Source: Ampullaceana balthica | Taxonomy: Eukaryota > Mollusca > Gastropoda > Lymnaeidae | Reading direction: 5' to 3' | Length of the DNA: 64,000 bases | Assembly (NCBI GenBank): GCA_944989445.1 | Contig: CALYLW010000060.1 | Span: 1,801,959 to 1,865,958, forward strand | Shown here: one piece after another, positions 24,206 to 35,154 of the stretch | Layout of the letters: the number at the start of each line of letters is the position of its first letter | Position numbering within the stretch: the first letter of the stretch is position 1 | The notes under the pieces: model-generated | What the model was told of the DNA's origin: nothing | Seen by the model: only the letters and a program-made list of their open reading frames with translations | Database searches by the model: none | Position numbers and translations under genes: made by a program

Positions 24206-25562
24206 AGTATTGAATGTTTATTTAAGGCACTTACAATCATTGTTTATGTAAAGTTAATAGATTTTCCCAAAGTTTGATGCTCAAACTTCCAGTGATAAAT
24301 TATTTTTTTAAAAATTCTGAAGTAAATTGTTTAGTTTATTTATAAGTATAATATTATTGGCACTCTTTGTGTATGTGTTACTAATCCTGACCAATCCACT
24401 CAACCAAAATCTCTGTGTTTTTCATTATTCGTAGCATCAGATTACCTGGACTTAAACTGAACTATTTTGTCAGATAAAATTCTCATTTCATTCTTTCAGA
24501 TAGAAAACTATTACAAGAACTAAAAACAGAAACTATAAAAATTTTGTTAGTAAAAATAAGTTGTTCTCTTTGGAACTAAGTTCATAATTTACTGTAATCT
24601 TTTTATCCTACATATGATATATGCATATAATACGTATATGATAAATGATTTCTTTAATTACTTAGGCCTTTTATTAATGATTAACATTTTTTTAAAATAC
24701 ATTATATTTTATTTGCATTTGTGACCTAATACTCTCCTGAATATAAAGCAATTGTTTGTATATTGAAGAGATTCATTGCAATAATTTGATGTAAACAAAA
24801 ATAATATTAAATACATGTAATGTACTTTGAATGATCAACACAGCATTTATTATTTAACACTTAGTTATTTGTTTGAGTTACTGTCAGTGCTATTTATGGC
24901 AAGCTGAACAAACTGATGAGACATCTTGCAGATAGTACAACAAACTATTGGAGGCCTATAAAAAATTTAATAAAATTATACCTCATTATCAAAACATTTT
25001 AGAAGTTTTATTTAGCACAAAGACTATAAACTTATTCTGTTGAGTTTTCTATGTTAAAGTCTGCTAGGATATTCAGCAATTGAAAGTGAACACAAAGGAT
25101 TATGAGAAATTTAGATTTCGTCACAAATAACAGCTCCCAAATTAACTACCATTTTCATAAATTCAATTGATTAACCATATCTACGTAAGACTAGATGATA
25201 TGTTTCTTTTTGTCTAGCAAGTTGCCATAGGGAAACTCTGAAAATGTATGTAACATAAACAACACATTTTAGATTTCATATTTGAGACTGCTGCAGTCTG
25301 TTAAGGTGAAAACTTATTAAAGTAAATCTCACATTTAAAGTGAGCAGAAAAGTTTTTTTAACATTAAATATAGCAAAAATAGTAAATCTCATATCAAATT
25401 TCTAATCTTCATTGCAGAACCAGCAATTTAGACAAATGAATTTTATTTCAGCACCTATAAATATTTGCACTAAGTGCATGAATAAATTATTTTTTTTGGC
25501 GCCCCTTGAAATTCTCCTCGCCCCCCCACGAAGACAAACCTAAATCCGCCACTGGTGTATGT

Positions 25563-28174
25563 GTGTCATACATGTGTGAGGGAGTATACGTGGCGGAATC
25601 GCATCAGTTGATCAGCATCTATAAAACAATTTTCTGTTTTGGCAACCAGTTTAAATTAGTAAATGGTGGATTAGACCTAAATGCAATTTTTTAATTGTTA
25701 CCGTTTAAAGAAATTCTTCATTCTTAAAGTTTGAACTTTGCTGAATGGTTTCAAATATTCGGGTGCATAAGACTTTATATGTAAAAAGTCATGCCAGAGT
25801 TTATCGTAAAATTTATTGTTGTGAATTAACCGACCAGTACCCCAGTGTGTATAGTTGAACCTTTAATATCTAATTAAAGGTTATTTTTCTTTTTTTTTCT
25901 AAATTAAAAAAAAATATGTTTAAAAAATGAAAAAGAAAAAAAAAGCTGCTGCATTTTTATCAGGTCAACAATAGCTGAAGGAGTGAATCATTATAAATGG
26001 TAGAAAAACTTGAATTACTTCTACTCTTGAATCGCGATTTTTAAAAATCTGTTTTTCTTAGAAAATACGTAAAAAGAATCTAATTACCTATACATCAGTA
26101 TTTGCTACAGTTACGCCACCTCTAATTGAGTCTAATACCGGTACAATACTTGACAGCTCACTGTACCTGTACAATACTGGCCAACTCCATTACCACAAAC
26201 ATTAATAATAAACGAATAAATAAAATAAATATGGTAATTAACAAAATTAAAAATAACTTATAAAAATAGTGCACTTTGAATGAAAATATTACATTAAATA
26301 AACTAATATTTCATCCATATTATATTTATTATATGTAAACCTTTTTTGCTAAAAAACGTAAATTCTAAAAAAAAGAACAAGATTACAGAGCCAATAGGAC
26401 TGGTCTAAACAACAATTTATTGACATATTGATTTGTGTAATTTAAGAAGAATATTTTAAGCATTTGATGTATATGCCATTAAATATGAAATAGAGCTAGT
26501 CTTTTTATGGATGGATATAAAAACATATATATATTCTATTAAAGATTGTATATTTGAGATGCGCGAAATTCTTATAAACACAGGAAAAAGAAAGTGGAAG
26601 ACATTAAAAATAGCCGAAAGGAAGTTTTTCATGAATGTGACGAAGATGTGAACAAAAGTATACAAAGAGAGAAAAATGAGAAACTTTTTGTGAAATGTTA
26701 AACCCCTGTGTAATACGTTAACAATGATGTATCAGTCTAGGTACGTTTGGGGGAACGGGCTATATATGGTATTATCCGGCCTCCATCTTTATTGCCATGA
26801 CAAAAGTCAAAGATGGCGGACGAAGAAAAAAAATTGTCCAACACCTGGCCTATTAAGTAAAATGGGGAAAGAAATGGGATAATACTTTAGCTATACCGAG
26901 AACAGAAAACATTCGAAAATGAAAAACATACGATTTATTTTAAAATATTTTTTATAAATTAAGTACTAAAATCACTAATTTAAACGAAGTGAAAAGATAT
27001 AGCAACTATAACTCACTTTTCACAATCCCGCCAGATTTAAACTTAAAAATTATGCATTTAAAAAAAATATATTTATAATAACTTATGTTGTCTAAGCTTA
27101 AAATTCGCAAAAACTCTTCACACAAATCCAGCTGACATATTTTCCCACATTCCGTTGATGGAGCATCGGACATTAGCCGGACTGTGAGTGATATTGAATT
27201 GGTTTATACACGCCACATAAATTAACTTCGTCACTGCTTTTCGAATCCGTTGCAAAAAAATACCATACCCTAACACTTAAAAACTTCAAAAAGAAAAAAA
27301 AACTGGGAGGTGGTGAGGACTCCCCCCCCCCTTCCCTTGGGGACATGTGTCCTCATCCCCATAATTTAATTTGTTCTATTGATATCTCTATATGATGTAT
27401 TAGCGTATTAATAAATTAAATAACGGGAGCTCTGAAAAAAAAATATCACAAATAGAGGGGGAGCTAACTCTTTGAAATGAAAACCAATTTTTTCGGCAAA
27501 CGAACATTAGACGATGTTTTGTTGGCGATAACATTTTGTTTTATTACTTCGGAAATTCAACTTTGGTAAGAGACAAATGTTAGCCAAACAAATGTTAGAC
27601 AAACGAATATGCAGTTCATTTTTTCTTATATGTTTTTACTTTCATTTCAACATTGTCATTTCACGTAAAGCCAGACTTGAGTTGCATAAGGAAGAAAAAC
27701 GTATTTGTTGTTAGATGTAGTTTAGTGAATAGCTACATCCAACGGCAAAAATGTAATATACTACAACTTAACAATTTTTAGTAATTTGTGTGTGTTTTTT
27801 TTAATTTATTATTATTTTTTTTTAATTTTTTTTTCTTTATGGTTGTAACAGAAAAGCAGTAGCAGCGTAAAATCAACTAAATACAAATTCAAAAATACTT
27901 TGTGCATAAATTCAATGAATACCTCTAGGTACATCAAATATCTAACGTTATCTTTAAACTTTTTTTTAAAAAAAATATAAATTTAAAAAAAATAAAAACA
28001 TTGATAAGAATTATTTTTTAAATTAAAAAATATAAAAAAAATAAAAAATAATTCTTATCAATGTTTTTTTTAATTTTTTTTTAAAATTTAAAAATGATAT
28101 AAAATTCAAGACTGATGAATATTTTTGAAAGATGACTTCAAATAACCCCTATTCACATGACGTCACTGTTTGTT
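25563..28174. other. AT-rich DNA, including the probable 3'UTR of gene B near its right end
   Basis: There is no supportable gene. An AATAAA on the minus strand lies at about 27806-27811, some 370 bases past the gene B stop, and is a candidate polyadenylation signal. Long A/T homopolymers occur at 27780-28090. Confidence 0.45.
27993..28069. repeat. near-perfect AT-rich inverted repeat
   Basis: TAAAAACATTGATAAGAATT ATTTTTT (27993-28019) and its reverse complement (28043-28069) are separated by about 23 A/T bases. In a minus-strand transcript of gene B this would be a strong hairpin in the 3'UTR. It may instead be a short palindromic MITE. Confidence 0.8.
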
Positions 28175-28359
28175 TCAACCCTTGTAGCCTGGATTGACAA
28201 TGCCATCCTGTCGGTTAGTGGTACTGTCATAAGTTGGAGGTCCTTGAGCGTAACCGGGAGCTGGATAGGCTTGTGGATACTGTGGATAAGCTCCATACGG
28301 CTGTGGGGCGTATCCTTGCTGGTATCCTCCTGTCATTCCACTTTGAGTGTTGCTTGTAC
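28175..28359 (-). CDS. gene B last coding exon: Pro/Tyr/Gly-rich cytoplasmic tail with PPxY motif
   Basis: The acceptor TTTATTTCCCAG precedes 28359. The exon begins with the last two bases of a Ser codon (phase 1) and ends at TGA at 28175-28177. It codes 60 residues: a QQGYAPQPYGAYPQYPQAYP-type Tyr/Pro/Gly low-complexity stretch, then GPPTYDSTT, containing a PPTY (PPxY) motif that in known proteins binds WW domains of Nedd4-type ubiquitin ligases. It ends VNPGYKG. The reading phase matches the TM exon at 29096-29241 exactly. The architecture resembles the Shisa, CYYR1, VOPP1 and WBP1-like families of small Cys-rich membrane adaptors. I cannot place it in one family without a search. Confidence 0.85.
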
Positions 28360-28427
28360 CTGGGAAATAAACATTAATGACATGTGTCAATCAATACGTG
28401 AGTACTCTTCTCATTGTTGAAATGTAT

Positions 28428-28870
28428 GGCTGGTACTGATTACAAAAATGTTGTTCGATTAATCGGGAAAAAGTTAATCGATTAATCGCTTAATTTCGAT
28501 TAATTATATTTTTTATAACTCATATTTAGATCACGTTAACTTGCGATTCATAAGTTCACAAAACCGGTTAAGTCGCGGTAATTCCATGGCTACCAAATTT
28601 TGTGACGTAACACAGCAAATTATTTTTCCTATGTAAGAAAAAAGGAAGAGAACTTTTTTGTTTACGTATGCAGTATGCACGTCTAAATAAATAATATAAT
28701 ACTAAGGAAAAGTATATAAGTAACAAAAAATATAATTTATAAATAAATTGGAAAATAAATATTAGAAATATTTTCCGACATTTTAATTGAATTTTAATTG
28801 ATCACATTAATTTTAATCCATTAAATTGTTTAACGATTAATCGATTAATTAATCGTTAATTTCCGCAGCC
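28428..28870. repeat. interspersed repeat with CGATTAATCG-rich ends in gene B intron
   Basis: The left part carries CGATTAATCGGG and TTAATCGATTAATCG. The right part carries TTAACGATTAATCGATTAAT. The outermost bases GGCTG and CAGCC are inverted. It resembles a non-autonomous DNA transposon of about 440 bp, but no clear target duplication was found. Confidence 0.5.
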
Positions 28871-29095
28871 TTATTGAAATTAAATTTCATCCTTTAAATT
28901 TTATTAGAGACATTTAGAAGACTTTAAGCTCTACAGTACTAGAGTTACAAAACAAAGTCATAGGCCATAGTCATCAATATTTGTTATAGGTTTGCATGCA
29001 TGAAATTCTGTTTGGTTTGACACCTTTTAAAAGTAACTAACAAAAAAATCATGCAGTTTTTTTAGTTTCATCTAGTTTTAAAGAAGGATTCTTAC

Positions 29096-29241
29096 TCTGT
29101 GCCACGACCACCGTGGGTTGCGCCGCTTGACTGTGGACCACGACACCGGTGTAGTAACGTCTGCGACAAAGACAGGCCGTCACGGCGATGATCGCCACAA
29201 GAATGATGCCACCGATTGACAGACCCACTGCCAGACCGATA
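29096..29241 (-). CDS. gene B transmembrane exon
   Basis: The acceptor GTTTTCAG precedes 29241 and the donor after 29096 is AGA|GTAAGAAT. The exon (146 nt) starts with the third base of a codon and ends after the first base of the next, matching both neighbours. It codes IGLAVGLSIGGIILVAIIAV followed by TACLCRRRYY: one hydrophobic helix with juxtamembrane Cys residues (possible palmitoylation) and a basic stop-transfer RRR. HSQAAQPTVVVAQ follows as the start of the tail. The topology is type I, with the Cys cluster of the 36.2-kb exon outside. Confidence 0.88.
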
Positions 29242-29297
29242 CTGAAAACAAAAAAATGAACCGTATGGTGCAGTCTATTAGGCGTTACGTTTTTTTT

Positions 29298-29832
29298 GAT
29301 AGATTGGTTTCATAAAGTCTGTCAGTTGAATACTGATTTGATAGATTGGTTTATACAGTCTGTCAGTTGAATATTGATTTGATAGATTGGTTTATACAGT
29401 CTGTCAGTTGAATACTGATTTGATAGATTGGTTTCATACAGTCTGTCAGTTGAATACTGATTTGATAGATTGGTTTATACAGTCTGTCAGGTGAGTATTG
29501 ATTTGATAGATTGGTTTATACAGTCTGTCAGGTGAGTATTGATTTGATAGATTGGTTCATACAGTCTGTCAGGTGAGTATTGATTTGATAGATTGGTTCA
29601 TACAGTCTGTCAGGTGAGTATTGATTTGATAGATTGGTTCATACAGTCTGTCAGGTGAGTATTGATTTGATAGATTGGTTTATACAGTCTGTCAGGTGAC
29701 TATTGATTTGATAGATTTGTTTCATACAGTCTGTCAGGTGAGTATTGATTTGATAGATTTGTTTCATACAGTCTGTCAGGTGAGTATTGATTTGATAGAT
29801 TTGTTTCATACAGTCTGTCAGGTGAGTATTGA
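29298..29832. repeat. 41-bp minisatellite next to the gene B TM exon, ~13 copies
   Basis: Unit GATTTGATAGATTGGTTCAT + ACAGTCTGTCAGGTGAGTATT. The copies nearest the exon have CAGTTGAATACT and the rest CAGGTGAGTATT, a sharp block change. On the minus strand each unit has TACTCACCTGACAG, which resembles a branch point plus acceptor, and the array begins about 55 bp upstream of the real TM-exon acceptor. On the plus strand it reads CAG|GTGAGTAT. The open frames here are repeat translations. Confidence 0.93.
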
Positions 29833-30478
29833 TGTAATACAATGCTATTATAGACACTATCATTAGACACATGGCTCTGACAGAGTGGTATAAAAAAAAG
29901 TACATCAGGTAATGTCATACCTTTATTGGTCGTGTTAAGGCTAAGATGTGCTTAAATGTCGAAAATAGTAACGAAAATGTAATCAAACCCCATATCTAGA
30001 TAAAAACTAAAGCGTGAAAGCCATATTGTGTATTTATAACATTAGTTGGGATTTTTACACTAACATACACTATATAAGTATAAGAAATATATCTTAATAA
30101 GAATCTCAAATATTTATTCGTTTTTAAAAAAAAATATTCTTCTTGTCATTCAAAGAAAATCTTAATGAGTCGTCTTAAAACAAATGCTTTAAATATAAAT
30201 ATATATTCGACATGCGGACGAAAATGTCGTGCTAGAATAGGGTTAATACGCCACCAGAGGAAACACATGACAAATATGATGAGAGTGGTCATCGTCGACT
30301 ACGATGGTTAATACGCCACCAGAGGACACACATGACGGCCTAGCACAGGACACATGTGATGAGAGTGGTCATCGTCGACTACGACGGACGAACAACAACA
30401 AAAACAATATATATTTTTAAAAATGTTTATCAACTTGTTTTTAAACTGAATAACGTGCCAGTAATAAAGATGGACAGT
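29833..30478. other. gene B intron with a direct duplication
   Basis: A ~65-80 bp segment beginning GGTTAATACGCCACCAGAGG and ending GTGGTCATCGTCGACTACGA occurs twice (about 30239-30304 and 30305-30383). Otherwise AT-rich with nothing recognisable. Confidence 0.7.
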
Positions 30479-30637
30479 TCAACTCGACTTACTCCGTAAC
30501 GTGCCAGTAATAAAGATGGACAGTTCAACTCGACTTACTCCGTAACGTGCCAGTAATAAAGATGGACAGTTCAACTCGACTTACTCCGTAACGTGCCAGT
30601 AATAAAGATGGACAGTTCAACTCGACTTACTCCGAAA
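30479..30637. repeat. 46-bp tandem repeat with splice-donor-like core, ~3.5 copies
   Basis: Unit AACGTGCCAGTAATAAAGAT followed by GGACAGTTCAACTCGACTTACTCCGT. On the minus strand every unit has ACGGA|GTAAGTCG, a strong donor consensus. It lies in the gene B intron between the Cys-rich and TM exons. I find no matching acceptor, so it is not called an exon. Confidence 0.9.
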
Positions 30638-30662
30638 TAGTTCATCTACACTTTACTGGTAT

Positions 30663-30860
30663 GACCCCCTTTCCAGTCCGTGGCGGACTATGGGGCAAGT
30701 GATGTAGCGTTCACAAGTTTTTAGCCACCACTAAAGAGCAGGGGAATGTGTGGCCAGCACATTGCCCCAGGGGCCTTGCCGGTACCTGGGTTCGAACCCA
30801 CGACTCGGGATCTGCCTCGGATCGATAGTCCAGTGCGCTACCACTTAGACCATCACACCC
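30663..30860 (-). mobile_element. tRNA-derived SINE
   Basis: On the minus strand the head GGGTGTGATGGTCTAAGTGG contains an A-box-like sequence (TGGTCTAAGTGG). After TAGCGCACTGGACTATCGAT and a spacer, the B-box-like GGTTCGAACCC follows at the expected tRNA spacing. A ~125-bp unrelated body follows. The flanks CTTTACTGGTAT (30651-30662) and CTTTATTGGTAT (30861-30872) form a 12-bp target duplication with one mismatch, as for LINE-driven insertion. Confidence 0.88.
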
Positions 30861-30949
30861 CTTTATTGGTATAAACTTTCGTTTAAAAATCTTCCATTAG
30901 TCAACTATTTCCTTGTTTTAATCTCCTTCTCAATACACAACAAATTACA

Positions 30950-31390
30950 GATGAAAACAACAGATGACACAAATGACTCAGATGATAGAAATGACTTAGA
31001 TGACACAGATGATAGAAATGACTCAGATGATAGAAATGACTCAGATGATAGAAATGACTCAGATGATAGAAATGACTCAGATGATAGAAATGACTCAGAT
31101 GACACAGATGATAGAAATGATTCAGATGACACAAATCATCATATGACACAGATGACAGAAATGACTCAGATGACACAGATGATAGAAATGACTCAGATGA
31201 CACAAATCATCAGATGACACAGATGACAGAAATGACTCAGATGACACAAACCATCAGATGACACAGATTACAGAAATGACTCAAATGACACTAATCATCA
31301 GATGACACAGATGACACAAATAATCAGATGACACAAATCATCAGATGACACAGATGACAGAAATGACTCAGATGACACAAATGAAAAAAA
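30950..31390. repeat. 9-bp-based tandem repeat (ATGACACAG / ATGATAGAA / ATGACTCAG)
   Basis: Nonamer units assemble into 18-bp and longer periods. The left half is mostly ATGATAGAAATGACTCAG, and the right half has CAGATGACACAAATCATCAG variants. The open frames (NDSDDRNDSDD on plus, SSESFL on minus) follow from the nine-base period. Confidence 0.9.
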
Positions 31391-31454
31391 GATGACAAAG
31401 GAGGTAACACCAACCTATGACACATATTAAATGAATAGAGAACATAAACAATTG

Positions 31455-31988
31455 ATGTACATTTATTTGATACACATTTATTTGATACACATTTATCTGA
31501 TACACATTTATCTGATACACATTTATTTGATACCCATTTATTTGATACACATTTATCTAATACACATTTATCTGATACACATGTATCTGATACACATGTA
31601 TCTGATACATATTTATTTGATACACATTTATTTGATACACATTTATTAGATACACATTTATCTGATACACATTTATTAGATACACATTAATTTGATACAC
31701 ATTTATTTGATACACATTTATTTGACACACATTTATTTGATACACATTTATTTGATACACATTTATTTGACACACTTTTATTTGATACACATTTATCTGA
31801 TACACATGTATCTGATACACATTTATTTGACACACATTTATTTGATACACATTTATTTGATACACATTTATCTGATACACATTTATTTGACACACATTTA
31901 TTTGATACACATTTATTTGATACACATTTATCTGATACACATTTATTTGACACACATTTATTTGATACACATTTATCTGATACACATG
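31455..31988. repeat. 15-bp minisatellite, left segment, ~35 copies
   Basis: Unit ATACACATTTATTTG, with a C variant (ATCTG) and rarer ATACACATGTATCTG and ACACACATTT forms. The array is interrupted at 31989 by a 3166-bp hAT element and resumes at 35155. All MYQINVYQINV/IYLIHIYLIH open frames are this repeat. Confidence 0.96.
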
Positions 31989-32055
31989 CAGAGGCGTCAC
32001 TAGGGTTGGTGTCACCCGGGGCGGTAGCTCATGGTGTCACACCTTCACGACTGAA

Positions 32056-32446
32056 GGGGCCATCCATAAATGACGTCACGCGAGGTTGCCGAGTTTTTAC
32101 CCCACCCTCCCCCAGCGTCATACTTTGTCACAAAAACTTAAACCCCACCCCTTTTTTTACGATATGACGTCACAAAGCTTTGACATCCCCTCCCCCAAGC
32201 CGTATTTTCTCAACAAAAGTTAGCATGTTGCAAATTATTTTTTGTCATTTAAATATGTATTTAGGGTAAGTCTGCACTGTAATATCGTAACAAGCGTGAA
32301 GTCATTGAAAACGTAATTAAATAAATGGTAAGCAATCAAATATTTAAGTGGAACTTTTATTTAAAGTTTCGCGTTTTTGATGTGACGTCACATTTCTTAA
32401 ACACCCCCCTCCTCGTACCACATCGTCACAGATGCGTGGACCCCTT
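32056..32446. mobile_element. CCGTCC-type MITE, right end lost
   Basis: Begins GGGGCCATCCATAAATGACG and carries the family interior (GTCACAAAAACTTAAACCCC, TGATGTGACGTCACATTTCT). The right terminus is replaced at about 32446, where the sequence departs after GCGTGGACCCC. It is nested in the hAT element. Confidence 0.8.
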
Positions 32447-32524
32447 TGGCGGATTAAAAGGGAAGGGGGTGCTGAACGGGCTAAAGCCCCCAATAATTTA
32501 AGGGCCACCAAACTTTTTATGAAT

Positions 32525-34320
32525 TATAGTGTATAATAAAGATGCAGGCCATTATGTTTGTACGAATCCCTGAAAATGCCTTGGACAGTCATACGGCAAT
32601 GCTGCAAATGAGTAGGAAGTATAACGGAAACCAGGCTATTCTTCGTGAGAAGTGCATTGTAGCTCATTATGTGACGTGCACAGCTCATTCCTTTAATTTG
32701 GTTGGGAAAAGAGCAGCAGGTTATCCTACTGCGGTCAGATTTTTTTGTCTTCTGCAAAATCTTTATACCCGACTTGTTGCATCTACTCATTGTTGACAGG
32801 TACTTCAAAAATATATGAAATTGATAAATGCTAACAAAGCCTTGTCTGACACAAGATGGTCAGCCTGACATTATGCTGTAAGGTCTGTTAATAGCTCATA
32901 CTCATACCATAAGAATATCGCAGCACTAGAAGAATTAGCAACGAATGAAAATCAGCCACGTGACTGCCGACTTGAAGAAGAAGGATTTCTAAAGGAAATT
33001 GAACAACTGGAAGTCGCTATTTTACTTGAAATTTGGGAAACAATTTTAGAAAGGAAGTCTCTCATTGAGTTTGTTAAAAAATAGCATTCTTAATTTTATT
33101 CCTATGAAGACAAAGGAAAGGAAAAGTCCGTGATTAAAACAGTGTAAACAATCTTCAATACTATCAAACAAAAAAGAAAGCGTCAGTTTGATAAAGGGAT
33201 ATCAACAAAACAATATTCTCCTGGAGACAAAAATTCAAGATTGAGGTATTTCTGGTAATCATTGACAAACTTTCTTAAGCCCTACAACATTGGTTAGGTG
33301 CATATAAATACATCCATGAGAAATTTGGCTTTCTTACAAACCTAACTGAGCTCAGCACTTTCTCCACCCGATGGGCAGCAGCCAAGTTAATGGAAGAACA
33401 TTCAAGTGATTTCGAAGAAGGGGTTGGGTAAATCCGAAGCAACCGTTTCGTCCCCCCTCAATTTACTAGCAACGCCATCGAGCGGTGCCGGTTTAGGGCC
33501 AGGAGCGCTTGTACGGATTAGCAAAAAGTGCCGCGAAGAACGTATTTGGACGCCAGCTCTGAGGAAACCTTCCAGTGGGGGTTGCACCCTAGGTAGGTCT
33601 TTGATGATCACCCGGTCTGCGGCGGTCCTAACCATGGAGACCCGTTTGCTTTGCCGGGATGGCGCCAAAGTGGTAGCGGGTCGTAGTAGGAAATTCCACT
33701 ACCTCCTTGTGATGGGCAACTTAGTGGGAGGCATCTTCGACTGTATGTCCTGGATGCTCAGGTGGCCGCTTCAGAAGCGACCGCTTTTTGGGGTGTTCCT
33801 CAGCTGTTACGTCTCTTTGGTGGCCAGATGGCTAAGGGGGTCTTCCGGGAAGACCCATAAAGAGCACTAGGCTCGGGGCTTCTAATTTTCTCCCACATGT
33901 AGGTTCGTGCTTGATTTCGAAGACTGCTTACCTTAGTCCAATTTTCAGAACTCTTTAAAAAGTTATTGTCCAGCCCCAGGCTCAGGGTTAGGAAAAGGAA
34001 TTAGCACAAAGCGAAACTAAAAAAAACTTCCACAGAGCTAAAAATTTTGCTGCTTTTGAATGAGCTATATTTCACACAGTCCTTTACAAATGTACACATC
34101 GCACTTCGCATCTATCTTTCAATGATGACATCAAACTGCAGCTGAGAGCGATCCTTTTCAAAGTTGAAAAGAATATATAATGAGAATTTGCATGGGACGA
34201 AAAAGGCTGAATATGCTCTCTCTAATAAGCATTGAAAAGGAACTTATAAGCTTACTCAGCTTTATTGACTTGATTGAAAACTTCGCCATTTGAAAAATTC
34301 GCAAACGAAAGTTGTTGGTT
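32525..34320 (+). pseudogene. hAT transposase remnant (ZMYM1-like) of the 31989-35154 element
   Basis: The core reads HYVTCTAHSFNLVGKRAAG then FFCLLQNLYTRLVASTH, the conserved C-x-A-H-S-x-N-L-V-G block of ZMYM1/hAT transposases. LSDTRWSA and EELATNENQPRD-like stretches follow, and then FGFLTNLTELSTFSTRWAAAK. The C-terminal dimerisation part (SKLKRIYNENLH and SIEKELISLLSFIDLIENFA) ends about 34320. Frameshifts, stops and a 493-bp insertion at 33419-33911 inactivate it. Confidence 0.8.
33419..33911. mobile_element. GC-rich 493-bp insertion of unknown family
   Basis: Flanked by a perfect 12-bp duplication TGATTTCGAAGA (33407-33418 and 33912-33923), a length typical of LINE-mediated insertion. 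Its GC content is far above the surrounding AT-rich DNA. A 154-codon plus frame (33406-33870) and an 88-codon minus frame both stay open, but neither shows a recognisable domain. I see no tRNA-like head, poly-A tail or inverted termini. Candidates are a truncated non-LTR retrotransposon piece or a processed RNA-derived insert. Confidence 0.65.
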
Positions 34321-34740
34321 GAAATAATAATCATACATATTTTTCAATAATTTTTGTTATTTCAAATATAATTTTTTTTTAAAATACGGAATAACGCGTA
34401 ATACTATTCTTTAAGGGGGCGCGTTCGTAAGCACTAACAGCGTAAGTCGGGATGGGACCGTCGTAACGGGAGGACTACCTGTATATAAACATGCATATCT
34501 ATGCGTTCATGCCTTTAATAAATATATATATATATATAAAATATTAACTCAAAGACATTGAAATCATAATTTTCCTCTAGAAAAACATCAACAAAGAAAA
34601 CCCATCATTTGATTTTTTTTCTTTGGGGTGGGGGGGGGTGGTGATAAAAATCGTATTCCCCCCCACCCCACTGTGGTGGAGGGATTAGTGAGGTGGGAAT
34701 CGTTCATGGCTTTATATCTTTTAAAACAGAAGATTATCTC

Positions 34741-34840
34741 TAATAAAAATGCAGGACTAAACACAAACCATAGATAAGCGTAGGACGCAATAATCTTCTG
34801 TATAGAAGGAGCGTCTGTAAACAGATAAGATAAGATAAGA
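34741..34840 (+). repeat. GATAAG-tailed short interspersed repeat
   Basis: TAATAAAAATGCAGGACTAA through CTTCTGTATAGAAGGAGCGT to AACAGATAAGATAAGATAAG. Full-length relative of 8202-8304. The CTTCTGTATAGAAG core is self-complementary. Confidence 0.8.
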
Positions 34841-35154
34841 AGACACTGCCTCTTTCATTCCAGCCGTTTTTTAAAGATCTCTCTGCTGCGACTATTTCTT
34901 TTCTTTTTTTCCTAATTTGTTTTAATGTTGTTTGTGTGTGGGGACTGTTTTATTATTGCAAGTTAACTGATATTTTTTAATAAGAATTTTCACGTTTCAC
35001 GTATTTCATTGTATTTCTTAATTTCTTTCTAGATGAAAAAATCATCTTTTGTTTTCTGACATAAAATCGTACACAGTAAAATTTTAGGCTCGGGTGTCAC
35101 CCCCTGATGGGTGTCACCCGGGGCGGCTCCCCCGCCCCCCTAGTGACGCCACTG

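Larger units (their letters stand above)
22073..25554 (+). mobile_element. hAT transposon, copy 2 (3482 bp), inserted in a minisatellite
   Basis: Same termini as copy 1 in the opposite orientation (CAGTGGCGGATTCAGCTATA at left, CCTAAATCCGCCACTG at right). An 8-bp duplication GTGTATGT flanks it at 22065-22072 and 25555-25562; because the host is a GT-rich array the match is slightly less decisive than for copy 1. The length is identical to copy 1, and only scattered single-base differences were seen (for example CGTCTATCTG here versus CGTCTGTCTG). Confidence 0.95.
31989..35154 (+). mobile_element. hAT transposon (CAGAGGCGTCACTAGGG termini) inside the 15-bp array
   Basis: Left terminus CAGAGGCGTCACTAGGGTTG, right terminus CCCTAGTGACGCCACTG. 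Perfect 8-bp duplication TACACATG at 31981-31988 and 35155-35162, itself part of a minisatellite unit. It contains a decayed plus-strand transposase, a CCGTCC-type MITE, a GC-rich 493-bp insertion and a GATAAG-tailed repeat. The 192- and 206-bp MITEs at 13576 and 48608 share its ends. Confidence 0.93.

Noticed and set aside
30663..30860. Genuine tRNA gene
   Set aside because: The A- and B-box-like elements are present, but the folded acceptor stem is absent and a long 3' body with target duplications marks it as a SINE.
33406..33870. 154-codon plus-strand gene
   Set aside because: It starts inside the target duplication and transposase remnant and covers a GC-rich insertion; no domain, and the opposite strand is open too.
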